Assembly: GCA_012513915.1 (NCBI GenBank)
Contig: JAAZBG010000033.1
Location: 1-64,000, forward strand
DNA: 64,000 nucleotides
Source: Fibrobacter sp.
GTDB lineage: Bacteria; Fibrobacterota; Chitinivibrionia; Chitinivibrionales; Chitinispirillaceae
Reading direction: 5' to 3'
The notes below the pieces were generated by a model. It was not told where the DNA came from. It worked only from the letters and a program-made list of their open reading frames with translations, and made no database searches. Below, piece after piece: positions 18,992-28,046 of this stretch; positions within the stretch are counted from its first letter, which is position 1; each line of letters opens with the position of its first letter. The translations under genes were made by a program, and so were the position numbers.

Positions 18992-19801
18992 TCAGGTAAG
19001 TAGCATGTAAACAAAAACAGTCAGCAGAGACACTATGAAGCTGCTGGCAAAATTAACTACGTCATTGTTTATCAGAGGGTATCCGGAGAATACCTTATTG
19101 TTAGTGCCATCAGTTACCCGCTTTTCAGTAATCATCTGTTTTGCCTCACAATAGTATTTCACTTGCAGCGTAGCTCCCAGAACACTGTCTAAAAGCGACC
19201 CGGCAAATCCGCCAAACAGGCATAATGTAAATAACAATAAAGCGTGGCTGCTATCATTGTATACATGGTGATACCCTATTGTAAATACAGCAGCAATAAG
19301 AACCGCTCCGGCAAAAGATGCCATTGTACCAGCAAATGTAATTCCTCCGGAGAGTCCTTTACGTAGTGGCTTAAAATTCAAAATAGAAACAGTGGGCTTC
19401 TTGCTGAGAACACCTAATTCAGAACCCCATGTATCAGCATTTGACGATGCAATTCCGGTTGCAAAACCAAGAATGAATATATGATTACCGGTCAGATAAA
19501 AGAGTATGGCAAAAAGTAATGCAGGCATTCCATTGGCAGCTACCTGAGCAATATCTCGTGCCCCGCATTTCTGGTGAATTGATGAAAGTTCTTTTTCAAG
19601 ATGTTTACAGAACTTTCCGGCAATTGTTGACGAAATAAAAAAAGTAATTAGCAGTGACAGAAAATACAAACCACCACATACCGTAAGTACTATCCCCATA
19701 CATAGTGCGCCGAACAGACCGTTTATGGTTAATGATTTTTTATTATAGGCATACAGTGCGATCACCAGGCATATAATCGTGCCAATGAGAATTTGATACA
19801 T
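18992..19801 (-). CDS. DUF92/TMEM19 family protein (VTE6-like)
   Basis: A 269-residue polytopic membrane protein. The conserved block 'ASSNADTWGSELGVLSKK' and a later 'GLSGGITFAGTMASFAGA' are hallmarks of the DUF92 family. In plants and cyanobacteria that family includes phytyl-phosphate kinase (VTE6). An AGGAGA site precedes the ATG at 19801. It lies 8 bases after the VTE5-like gene, so the pair is probably one transcript. By analogy it would phosphorylate an isoprenyl monophosphate to the diphosphate. The lipid used here is unknown. Confidence 0.75.
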   Translation of the reverse strand: MYQILIGTIICLVIALYAYNKKSLTINGLFGALCMGIVLTVCGGLYFLSLLITFFISSTIAGKFCKHLEKELSSIHQKCGARDIAQVAANGMPALLFAILFYLTGNHIFILGFATGIASSNADTWGSELGVLSKKPTVSILNFKPLRKGLSGGITFAGTMASFAGAVLIAAVFTIGYHHVYNDSSHALLLFTLCLFGGFAGSLLDSVLGATLQVKYYCEAKQMITEKRVTDGTNNKVFSGYPLINNDVVNFASSFIVSLLTVFVYMLLT

Positions 19802-19809
19802 AAGTTCTC

Positions 19810-20502
19810 CTATGCAATCTTAATCAGAATAGAGTAGAACAGAGATGCTCCTAAAGGAACTGTCAGGTTGTCAAATCCATGTGGTGTTAGTCCCTCCAAT
19901 AATGTCGCGAACAATGCAATTGTCAGACTGTAAATAAGCATTTCCGGTACTGGAAAAAAAAGGAATAATGTATATGCTGTAACAAATGAAAGAATGAACA
20001 TCGTCAGGCACCCCTCAAGACTCTTCTCACTTCCAGATATTTTAAACTTTAGTCTGCCAAACCGTTTTCCAATTACCGCTGCAAAGCCATCACCGTATCC
20101 CATAACAAGAATCCCGAGTGCTCCGATTGACGGATGACTTGAGGGTGAAAATGTAATCAATGCTAATATCAACAGAGAAATTGCATAGTACACAGTACCT
20201 AAATCCTCTTTTCCCCCTTTTCGTTCCATCGCTCCAAACCATTTTTTCTTATAGGAGAGGTAGTTTATGATGACAAAGGTAAATGGACCAACTGATGCTG
20301 CAATATTTGATGTAAAAAGAACCATTGCCAGAATCCACCAGTTGGACAGGAGTATATGGATAAATTTCCTGCTCCCTTCACTGGATAATAATTTTTTCTT
20401 TTGCAGTAAAGTCGCAATTCCGATAATAGCAAATACATATACATAGGAGATAAGAATTCCGATGTATTCAAATGATGAAACTGGCGTAATCAATTTGTCC
20501 AT
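19810..20502 (-). CDS. Phytol/dolichol kinase-like membrane protein (VTE5-like)
   Basis: A 230-residue, mostly hydrophobic protein of the CTP-dependent dolichol/phytol kinase and CDP-diglyceride synthase superfamily. The conserved 'GYGDGFAAVIGKRFGRLKF' and 'KSLEGCLTMFILSF' blocks are characteristic. It is likely to phosphorylate a long-chain isoprenoid alcohol, with the downstream DUF92 protein adding a second phosphate, giving a salvage route to isoprenyl diphosphates. The ATG at 20502 heads the two-gene unit. Confidence 0.75.
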   Translation of the reverse strand: MDKLITPVSSFEYIGILISYVYVFAIIGIATLLQKKKLLSSEGSRKFIHILLSNWWILAMVLFTSNIAASVGPFTFVIINYLSYKKKWFGAMERKGGKEDLGTVYYAISLLILALITFSPSSHPSIGALGILVMGYGDGFAAVIGKRFGRLKFKISGSEKSLEGCLTMFILSFVTAYTLFLFFPVPEMLIYSLTIALFATLLEGLTPHGFDNLTVPLGASLFYSILIKIA

Positions 20503-20830
20503 ACTTATTCCAGCTGCTCAGGAAAAATTAATGTAATGCATATAAATTACATTAAAAATCGGTACTGTTGCTTGTTTTTGTATACTATCGGCCCAATAAT
20601 GGATGCTTCCATCATAAAGGTCAGGATACTACTTCGTTTGGATAATAATGAAAATTACAGCTGGTAGCTGGAGTGTCAGTCTATTATTATAACTGTGAAA
20701 GATGTAAAGAGCAAACTAAATGCAGGGTATTAAGCTACTGTTTGAAGAATTACCGTGTTATATATATATTTGTGAAGTAGTTCAGCCCGTCAGAGTATGA
20801 CAGTTATTGAAATACGCTGACACGGCGGAC
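20503..20830. other. Divergent intergenic region, nothing coding seen
   Basis: AT-rich spacer between the kinase pair (minus strand) and the histidine phosphatase gene (plus strand). It probably contains promoters for both, but no clean -35/-10 pair or operator palindrome was identified. Confidence 0.35.
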
Positions 20831-21463
20831 ATGAATAAGTGCGCATTTGAAAAAGAATACTTCAAAGAAAAAATAGGTATGGACAAAACCCAAAGAAAGA
20901 TTACACTTGTCAGGCATGGAAAACCTCAGGCCCATGATGACTATTCTTCGTTTTCTATTGTTTCAGGTGAAAATGTAGAACAATTTATCCGGGCATGGAA
21001 TACCTGTAAACTTCACTCTGCAAATGATATTCCCTCTTCGTTAAAAGAAATTATCCAGGATGGAGAGCTGTTCATAAGCAGTGAACTTACTAGAACGCAT
21101 GAATCTTTTCATATGTTGGGAATCAGCGTATTTGAATCAAAGCATCTGTTTAATGAAGCAGATTTACCATACGGTATAGGAAAATCGATAAAAATGCCCT
21201 TTGTTATCTGGATGATTACACTTCGGTTACTATGGAGATTCGGGTTAAGCTGCAATTCAGAATCGTACAAAAATTTTACTATGCGGGTCAGTGATGGTGC
21301 TGATTTTCTTGAAAAAAATAAAAATGTAAAGCATACCATACTAATGGCCCATGGTTTTGTAAATCGCGTATTGAAAAAGGAATTATTAAGAAGGAACTGG
21401 AAACTGATAGCAAATAACGGTAGACACCACTATTGGTCGCATACAACCTTTGAAAAAGTTTAG
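20831..21463 (+). CDS. Histidine phosphatase superfamily protein
   Basis: A short protein with the phosphatase RHG motif in 'ITLVRHGKPQAH' and the second catalytic His in 'ILMAHGFVNRVL'. The track start is a TTG at 20807. ATG codons at 20831 and 20879 are better candidates, and neither has a strong RBS; 20879 would put the RHG motif near the N-terminus, as is usual. It hydrolyses a phosphate ester of unknown identity. The next gene starts 7 bases after the stop. Confidence 0.65.
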   Translation: MNKCAFEKEYFKEKIGMDKTQRKITLVRHGKPQAHDDYSSFSIVSGENVEQFIRAWNTCKLHSANDIPSSLKEIIQDGELFISSELTRTHESFHMLGISVFESKHLFNEADLPYGIGKSIKMPFVIWMITLRLLWRFGLSCNSESYKNFTMRVSDGADFLEKNKNVKHTILMAHGFVNRVLKKELLRRNWKLIANNGRHHYWSHTTFEKV

Positions 21464-21469
21464 GAAATA

Positions 21470-22093
21470 ATGCATACGCGTAGAATATACGTACTGCCAT
21501 CGGGTGCATATGGGAATACTATGAGTGAAAATCTATACTTTACTGACCGGAAAGAATTCAGAAAATGGTTATCTGCTGTGGATTTGAATTCAAAAGGTGT
21601 TTGGATTGTTTTTTCCAAAAAAGGAGATAACCATTTTACCGCAAATGATGCATTAGAAGAGGCTTTGTCGTTTGGATGGATTGATGGAGTAATAAAAAAG
21701 ATCGATGATAATAGGTATAAAAAGTATTTCTCGCCCAGAAAAAAAGGAAGCAGATGGTCGGATAAGAATAAAGTCATTGTTGATAAACTAATAAAATCAG
21801 GGATGATAACAGAACGTGGATTACACGCTATTCAAAGAGCAAAAGAGGATGGATCCTGGGAGATAGCAGATCAGAAGCATATTGAGAATGATAAGTATAA
21901 GGAATTTGAAAAAAGAATTTGTACAAATACAAAAGCATATGCTCATTATCAAGAGATGCCTCAATCAATAAAAAAGCAATTTGTGGGCCTGTTTAATGAG
22001 CCCAAAAGAGAAGACACCAGAGAAAGAAAGTTAAAAGCGCTGATAGAGTTGCTTGAAAACAATGTAAGGCCTATGGATAAGTATAAGAAATAG
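21470..22093 (+). CDS. YdeI/OmpD-associated family protein
   Basis: A 207-residue soluble protein. The N-terminal pattern 'FTDRKEFRKWLSAVDLNSKG' and 'ALSFGWIDGVIKKIDD' match the YdeI/OmpD-associated (bacteriocin-protection-like) family, and the C-terminal half is basic and helical. The ATG at 21521 (MSENLYFTDR) is an equally good start and would remove 17 residues. No enzymatic function is established for the family. The lysine-rich C-terminus is probably helical. Confidence 0.72.
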   Translation: MHTRRIYVLPSGAYGNTMSENLYFTDRKEFRKWLSAVDLNSKGVWIVFSKKGDNHFTANDALEEALSFGWIDGVIKKIDDNRYKKYFSPRKKGSRWSDKNKVIVDKLIKSGMITERGLHAIQRAKEDGSWEIADQKHIENDKYKEFEKRICTNTKAYAHYQEMPQSIKKQFVGLFNEPKREDTRERKLKALIELLENNVRPMDKYKK

Positions 22094-22455
22094 AAGCGTT
22101 TCGCATCTTATTCTGATGTGGTATCGTGAGTGGATATGTCATTCTTAAAAAATCAATTACGCGGGATTGTTACAATATGTTTATCCCATTTTGTAGTAAT
22201 TGCTTTCAAGTGAAGCATTATATGAATCAATTGCATTGGATAACATTCATTCTCTTCTTTACAGTAGTATATCAGCTTTACGGAGCTGACACCACTGATG
22301 TGTATAGAAACGCAGAGAACCTTGATTCAACTGTGCAATGTGGTTAATTTCCTCAAAATATTCAACAATGTAGTTGTATCAGCTCAATGTAAGCACTATT
22401 TTAGACTCAAAAATTAAAAAAATCAAAATGTCTATCAACCTAATAGGAGTGCAAA
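22094..22455. other. Intergenic region with a doubtful 41-codon secreted ORF
   Basis: The track lists an ORF from 22126 (GTG), but only the part from ATG 22222 looks protein-like: a hydrophobic signal-peptide-like segment ('ITFILFFTVVYQLYGAD') followed by about 18 residues and a stop. It has no clear RBS. It may be the 5' end of a broken secreted-protein gene or chance. The rest of the interval holds nothing supportable except the AATAGGAG site before the next gene. Confidence 0.3.
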
Positions 22456-23604
22456 ATGTTATATCGGGAGTTTGGAAAAACAGGAGAAAAAGTAAGCATT
22501 TTGGGTTTTGGCCTTATGCGATTACCGGTAATAGATGAAGATTTTGGAAAAATTGATTATGACAAGGCAATTCCAATGGTTCGTTACGCAATTGATCAGG
22601 GAGTAAATTATCTGGATACAGCCTGGCCCTACCATAACGGCAATAGCGAAGCATTTTGTGCTAAAGTTTTGGAGGATGGTTATAGGGAAAAAGTCAATGT
22701 TGCTACCAAATTGCCAATATGGGAGGTAAAAGTTCATGAAGACTTTTATGGTTTTTTGGATCAACAGCTGGAACGATTGAAACTGGAAACCATAGATTTT
22801 TATTTATTGCATGCGTTTAACCATGGAACCTGGGAAAACTGTAAAGCAAATGATTTTGGATTGTTTCTGGATAAAGCGAAAAAATCCGGAAAGATCAGGT
22901 TTGCAGGCTTCTCTTTTCATGATGATCTTGATTTGTTTAAAGAGATTATTGATGCATATCCCTGGGATTTTTGCCAGATTCAATTGAATTACATGGATGA
23001 AAACTATCAGGCCGGTCTTGAGGGAATGAGGTATGCACATGAACGCGGACTTGGAGTTGTCATTATGGAGCCCCTTAGAGGAGGAACGTTATCAAAAAGA
23101 GAAATTCCAAAAGAACTGGAAGACATATGGAATCAAGCTGAAATTAAAAGAACACCTGCTGAGTGGGCACTGAAGTATTTGTGGAACAAAAAAGAAATAG
23201 GTATCGTGTTAAGCGGAATGAACGAAATGTGTCAGGCAGAAGAAAATATTCGTATTGCATCAGAATCGGAAGCCGGTTCATTGACAGCTGAGGAAAACAA
23301 AATAATTGACCACGCCAAACAATTCTTCATTGAAAGAACGATTGTCAATTGTACCAATTGCAGATATTGTATGCCTTGCCCTGTTGGAGTAAATATCCCC
23401 GAAATTTTCTGGGCTCTTAATCATGCTGCACAGTTTAATGATCATGGCAAGGCGGAATTTTGGATTAACGGGTGGCTCGGTCAGGATGCCAGACCTTCAA
23501 ATTGCGTAGAGTGTGGTTTATGCGAAAGTAAATGCCCCCAAAATATACAAATTCGAAAATACCTGAAAGTTGTTAAAGAAAAATATGAAAAGGTTATTTC
23601 ATAG
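22456..23604 (+). CDS. Aldo/keto reductase with C-terminal 4Fe-4S domain
   Basis: A 382-residue protein of the COG1453 predicted-oxidoreductase family. The N-terminal TIM barrel starts 'MLYREFGKTGEKVSILGFG' and keeps the AKR signature 'DTAWPYHNGNSE' with the catalytic Tyr. The C-terminus has ferredoxin-like Cys clusters, 'CTNCRYCMPCPVGVNIP' and 'CVECGLCESKCPQNIQI', for two 4Fe-4S centres. It is likely a cytoplasmic redox enzyme. The substrate is unknown. A clear RBS (TAGGAG) precedes the ATG. Confidence 0.88.
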   Translation: MLYREFGKTGEKVSILGFGLMRLPVIDEDFGKIDYDKAIPMVRYAIDQGVNYLDTAWPYHNGNSEAFCAKVLEDGYREKVNVATKLPIWEVKVHEDFYGFLDQQLERLKLETIDFYLLHAFNHGTWENCKANDFGLFLDKAKKSGKIRFAGFSFHDDLDLFKEIIDAYPWDFCQIQLNYMDENYQAGLEGMRYAHERGLGVVIMEPLRGGTLSKREIPKELEDIWNQAEIKRTPAEWALKYLWNKKEIGIVLSGMNEMCQAEENIRIASESEAGSLTAEENKIIDHAKQFFIERTIVNCTNCRYCMPCPVGVNIPEIFWALNHAAQFNDHGKAEFWINGWLGQDARPSNCVECGLCESKCPQNIQIRKYLKVVKEKYEKVIS

Positions 23605-23782
23605 AAAACCGTAGATCTGTTTATGGATTTCTAAATTTATATTAATAAACATATGCTGTTTATCTCCCATACAATACTTTTTAGGGAAATCGGTAGTAAA
23701 GAAGTAATTCAAATGTTGATAGTTGACAAATAGGTGTGTTTTGTGAGGTTTCAGGTCTGTAAACATCAAAAATGGTGTAAAA

Positions 23783-25753
23783 CTATCCGTTTTTGTTATG
23801 TAAAGCATTGTAGATCTTACCTGCAATCTCATGCAGCGATATTGGTTTTGTCAATAAATCAATTATTCCAATTTCCCTGACTAGATCTTTGTCAACTGAT
23901 TCATTATAGCCGGTACACATGATTATTGGAATGTCCTGACGTACCGATAAAATTTCAGATGCCAGTTCCTTACCGGTCATTACCGGCATTGTCATATCGG
24001 TTATAACAATATCAAAATACCGGGGATTTTGCAGAAATCGTTTAAGAGCGTTTTTACTGTCAGTTGTAGCGGTCACTTTATAACCAAGTATGGTTAGCGC
24101 TGCCCGCATTGCGTTAACAATAGCATTCTCATCGTCAACCAGAAGTATACGTTCAGTTCCTCTTTTCAGATCATTGCCTTGTATCAGCTGAGTCAAAACA
24201 AGATTTTCGGCAATCGGAAGGTAAACAGTAAATGCCGAACCCTTCCCCGGCTCACTGTTGACGGTTATCGTTCCGTTAAGACTCTTGATAATCCCATGTA
24301 TGACAGAAAGTCCCATACCGGTACCTTCTCCTATTTTCTTTGTTGTAAAATAGGGCTCAAATATGCGTTTTAACACATCTTTGTCAATTCCTGTTCCTGT
24401 ATCTCTGACACAGATCTTTTTATACTGTCCAGCTGTAAGATTGTTGGTGCGTGCGGCTGCCTCCTGATCAAGATTAACCGTAGTAAGCGTTATATCAAGC
24501 ACTCCACCATTTTCTCTCATGGCATGTGATGCGTTTGTACATAAGTTCATTAGTATCTGATGAATCTGTGTGGGATCAGCAAATATCAAGTCGGTTGCTG
24601 AATCACTTTCATAGCGTATTTCGATTGTCGAAGGTGTAGTGGGTCTGATAAGTTTCAATACTTCACTGATAATATCACTTACGATAACCGGTTTTATCTC
24701 TTTCTGTTTTTGACGACTGAACTTCAGTATCTGCCCGATCAGGTCCCGGGCACGTTCTGTTGCACCTAAAACCTCCCGGAGCTTCATTTCCTGATCACTC
24801 CCTGGAGGTGTATCGAGTAGTATCATTTCTGTATATACCAGTATTGGTGATAAAATGTTGTTCAGATCATGTGCTATTCCACCGGCAAGTGTTCCGATTG
24901 CTTCCATTTTTTGAGCATGTTGTAAACGTTCTTCAAGCTCTTTCCGTTCTTTTTCGTTATTGATCTTTTGTGTAACATCCTCCATTATTTCAATAATACC
25001 TTGTATAGTTCCTTTTGAATCTTTAACGGGAGTTGCGATAAACCTGAATGATTTTCTGGTGTCATCAATTTCAAGCTCTCTAACGCACTCGTGTTTCTGC
25101 CCATCTTTGATAGCAAGGGCAACAGTACATGCATCGCACTGCAGTTTACAATGTTCCGGGCAGAATGCATCGTATGTAGTTGTTATCCCCTGTCTATTAT
25201 TGCTGTCAATTACTGGAAACCATTTTCGCACCTGATGATTACAGGTAACAATTTTCATATCCGGACTTATCAATGTGACGCCAATATCAAGATTATCGAC
25301 AAGATTTCGATACTTTTCTTCACTTTCATTAAGTGCATCTTCTGCTCTGCGGCGTTGAAGCCGCTCCTCAGCTTCTCGTAATGCTCTCTTTACTGATGGT
25401 GCAAGCCTTGTTATTCTCTGTTTCAGCACATAGTCGGTTGCGCCAGCTTTTATACTATCGGTTGCAACTTCCTCCCCAAGCATTCCGGATAATAAAATAA
25501 ACGGAATTTCAGTGTTGAGTTCACGAACAATCCTGAGCGCTGTCAACCCGTCAAATTGTGGCAGTGAAAAATCGGACAGTATGACATCAAAGTGTCCGGA
25601 GGAAAATGTTGTAATAAATTCATCCTTGTTGTCAACGTGCACAATATCACACGACAAGCCTTCCGATTCAAGCGTCGCACTAACCAGCTCGGCATCAACC
25701 GGATCGTCTTCAAGGTGAAGGATACGTACTTTGTTTTTTTTGTCAGCACTCAT
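23783..25753 (-). CDS. Hybrid sensor histidine kinase (REC-PAS-HK-REC)
   Basis: The ATG at 25753 is preferred over 25783. It gives a typical ATGA overlap with the upstream receiver gene, and the region before 25783 lacks a purine-rich site. Domains in order: receiver (~8-125, 'LSDFSLPQFDG' with the phospho-Asp), PAS (~145-265) with a Cys-rich insert 'CPEHCKLQCDAC', HisKA ('LAGGIAHDLNNILSPI'), HATPase ('GTGIDKDVLKRIFEPYF', 'GTGMGLSVIHGI') and a C-terminal receiver ('VITDMTMPVMTG'). There are no membrane helices, so it is cytoplasmic. It is the last gene of a three-gene phosphorelay unit. The output is unknown, since no DNA-binding partner is encoded here. Confidence 0.87.
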   Translation of the reverse strand: MSADKKNKVRILHLEDDPVDAELVSATLESEGLSCDIVHVDNKDEFITTFSSGHFDVILSDFSLPQFDGLTALRIVRELNTEIPFILLSGMLGEEVATDSIKAGATDYVLKQRITRLAPSVKRALREAEERLQRRRAEDALNESEEKYRNLVDNLDIGVTLISPDMKIVTCNHQVRKWFPVIDSNNRQGITTTYDAFCPEHCKLQCDACTVALAIKDGQKHECVRELEIDDTRKSFRFIATPVKDSKGTIQGIIEIMEDVTQKINNEKERKELEERLQHAQKMEAIGTLAGGIAHDLNNILSPILVYTEMILLDTPPGSDQEMKLREVLGATERARDLIGQILKFSRQKQKEIKPVIVSDIISEVLKLIRPTTPSTIEIRYESDSATDLIFADPTQIHQILMNLCTNASHAMRENGGVLDITLTTVNLDQEAAARTNNLTAGQYKKICVRDTGTGIDKDVLKRIFEPYFTTKKIGEGTGMGLSVIHGIIKSLNGTITVNSEPGKGSAFTVYLPIAENLVLTQLIQGNDLKRGTERILLVDDENAIVNAMRAALTILGYKVTATTDSKNALKRFLQNPRYFDIVITDMTMPVMTGKELASEILSVRQDIPIIMCTGYNESVDKDLVREIGIIDLLTKPISLHEIAGKIYNALHNKNG

Positions 25754-26217
25754 TTGGCACTCATCGCTGATTTTTTGATACATCCGGGTGGAGGTTCATT
25801 AAACAATGCCCAGAACATTCCAAGCTCTTTCACAGCACGAACAAACTGTTTAAAGTCAACGGGTTTTACCACGTAAGCATTGACCCCGAGTTTATAACTT
25901 TCTACGATATCCCTTTCTTCGTGAGATGATGTAAGAATAACGGTAGGGATGTACATTAAATTTGCATCGGATTTAATATGACGAAGAACCTCAAGGCCGT
26001 TTATTTTCGGCATTTTAAGGTCAAGAAGCACAACTGCCGGATTTCCGGGAGGAATACTCTGAAACGACCCGCGGCGGTGAAGATAATCAATCGCTTCTTC
26101 GCCGTTATGAACTACCTGGACACTGTTTGCCAGATTATATTCATTGAGTGCGCCCAGCGTAAGTTCAATATCATTAGGATCATCTTCTGCAAGTAGAATC
26201 TCTTTAATTTTTTTCAT
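25750..26217 (-). CDS. Stand-alone response regulator (Rcp1-type receiver)
   Basis: A 155-residue single-domain receiver. It has the acidic pair in 'LLAEDDPNDIEL', the phosphoacceptor Asp in 'VVLLDLKMPKINGLEVL', the Thr/Ser in 'VILTSSHEERD' and the Lys in 'YVVKPVDFKQF'. The length and the 'DPNDIEL' and 'HRRGSF' phrases match Rcp1-like regulators that partner phytochrome-type kinases. It lacks an output domain, so it probably relays phosphate between the flanking kinases. It overlaps the hybrid kinase start by 4 bases and lies 40 bases after the membrane kinase. Confidence 0.87.
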   Translation of the reverse strand: MKKIKEILLAEDDPNDIELTLGALNEYNLANSVQVVHNGEEAIDYLHRRGSFQSIPPGNPAVVLLDLKMPKINGLEVLRHIKSDANLMYIPTVILTSSHEERDIVESYKLGVNAYVVKPVDFKQFVRAVKELGMFWALFNEPPPGCIKKSAMSAK

Positions 26218-26257
26218 ACGTGTCTATCCGTTTCCGGTTAAGTATGCCAGGCACTTT

Positions 26258-27718
26258 TTACCCGTTGATCAGTGAAAAATAGAATGATGCCCCGTGACCA
26301 ATTTCTCCTTCAGCCCATACAGTTCCTCCATGCCTGTTTATGATTCGCTGTACATTAGCAAGACCTATCCCTGTACCTTCAAATTCGCTGGCACTATGAA
26401 GGCGCTGAAACACTCCAAAAAGTTTGTCCAGGTATTTCATATCAAAACCCACGCCGTTATCTTTGACAAAATACACTGTCTCGTTCCTTTTTTCTCCGGC
26501 GAAAGAACCGATATGTATTCGGGTGTTTTCGAGATTTCTGGTAAATTTCAGTGCGTTACCGATAAGATTGGTTAACACGGCGTTTAACATTGATGGATCG
26601 GCACATGTTTCAGGAAGATCATCAATGGCCCACGTTATCGAGCGGTTGGATGTTTCACTGCTGAGCCCGTTAATCACATCTCTGACCAATCTGTTCATGC
26701 TCACCTGCGTTTTATTCAGTTCCTGTCTTCCTGTTCGGGAAAGTTGCAGTAACTGATCGATGAGAAGGCCCATCTTTTCCGCTGATTCCGAGATCACCTG
26801 AAGGTAGTGTTTTCCTTTTTCGTTAAGAGTACCTGTATCCTGAGATTCCAGAAGTTTAATAAACCCGTTGATATGCCTGAGTGGTGCACGAAGGTCATGT
26901 GAAACTGAGTAGGAGAATGATTCCAGTTCTTTGTTGATAAGTGTAAGATTTTCGGTGCGCTCCGCAACCCGTTTTTCAAGCTCCTCGTTCATCCGGCGCA
27001 TCGCATCTAAACTGTCCCGAAGACGGGAAGTCATCCGGTTAAAGGCTGTCGCAAGCGTTAGTACTTCTCTTGTTCCGGCCAATTCAGCCTGAAGCTCAAT
27101 CTCTCCCTCACCGATTCTCCGGGCCGTATCAGTAATCTTTTCAAGTGGTTTATTTAGAAACAAATTGAGGAGAATTACTGTTAAAATACTGATTCCAACA
27201 ATAAGGATTATTGTATGAATAACGCTCTCGATGATAATTGACATAAATAACTTTTTCAGGAATTCGTCTGTTGAATACAGTACAAGATCACCTAATTCCC
27301 AGGTTTTTTCTCTCGAGTCTTTATATTTGATTCGGATTTTAGGTTGTTCATTACCTTCAAAATTAAGCTGTGAACTATCTTTTAGATCTTTTGCCAGCAC
27401 TACCTCTTTGTTTGCATTCAAAACCACACCAGTCCAGAGTTTTCCATCCTGCAGGACTGCAATGCCGCTAAGATAGGGGTTATTGATTTCATGGAGCAAA
27501 ATATTGTTTGCTGCATTTTTGTCAAGATTCCAGAAGGGGAGTGATATCTGAAAGGCTAATCTGTTGGAAACCTGTTCTATCTGCTCATTCATATGTTCAA
27601 CAACTCTGGTCCAATTACTCCGGTAGGAAATGAGACCATTTACAGCCATGATTACAATGATGGCGATAAGCTGAACCAGGACAACCCGTCCATATAAGGT
27701 TGTGATTTTTTTTAACAT
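26258..27718 (-). CDS. Membrane sensor histidine kinase (HAMP-HisKA-HATPase)
   Basis: The track starts at 27805, but ATG 27718 (MLKKITTLYGRV) is the natural start of a signal-anchor protein and has AGAGGA upstream. Features: TM helix 1 (~11-30), a ~130-residue periplasmic sensor region, TM helix 2 (~161-189), HAMP, HisKA with 'SYSVSHDLRAPLRHINGFI', and HATPase with 'YFVKDNGVGFDMKYLDKLF'. The kinase core resembles the bacteriophytochrome-type family, which fits with the adjacent Rcp1-like receiver. It likely heads the phosphorelay operon. The ligand is unknown. Confidence 0.85.
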   Translation of the reverse strand: MLKKITTLYGRVVLVQLIAIIVIMAVNGLISYRSNWTRVVEHMNEQIEQVSNRLAFQISLPFWNLDKNAANNILLHEINNPYLSGIAVLQDGKLWTGVVLNANKEVVLAKDLKDSSQLNFEGNEQPKIRIKYKDSREKTWELGDLVLYSTDEFLKKLFMSIIIESVIHTIILIVGISILTVILLNLFLNKPLEKITDTARRIGEGEIELQAELAGTREVLTLATAFNRMTSRLRDSLDAMRRMNEELEKRVAERTENLTLINKELESFSYSVSHDLRAPLRHINGFIKLLESQDTGTLNEKGKHYLQVISESAEKMGLLIDQLLQLSRTGRQELNKTQVSMNRLVRDVINGLSSETSNRSITWAIDDLPETCADPSMLNAVLTNLIGNALKFTRNLENTRIHIGSFAGEKRNETVYFVKDNGVGFDMKYLDKLFGVFQRLHSASEFEGTGIGLANVQRIINRHGGTVWAEGEIGHGASFYFSLING

Positions 27719-28046
27719 GACACGACATATCCTCTGAAAAGACGATACTGCGTTTATTGGACTTAGTAATGATATATATGCTTTTAAAGTCAGCAGATGT
27801 CTCATAGGATGTCAGAAATTCATTGCAGCATATATTACATTACATAGTAACGTAAACGGTAGGGAATGTCAAATACAAACATAGAGGGTATGACCGGTAA
27901 TGGAAGGGGAAGAGCAGTGTGCATCACAATGGATTTTACAGGGAAAGTCGGTTCGGGAAAAACAGAACTATTGTTTTTAGAACATAATTATGCTATGATA
28001 GAACCGATATATCAATCTGTAATGTTATTCATCGAGAGTACTATTT

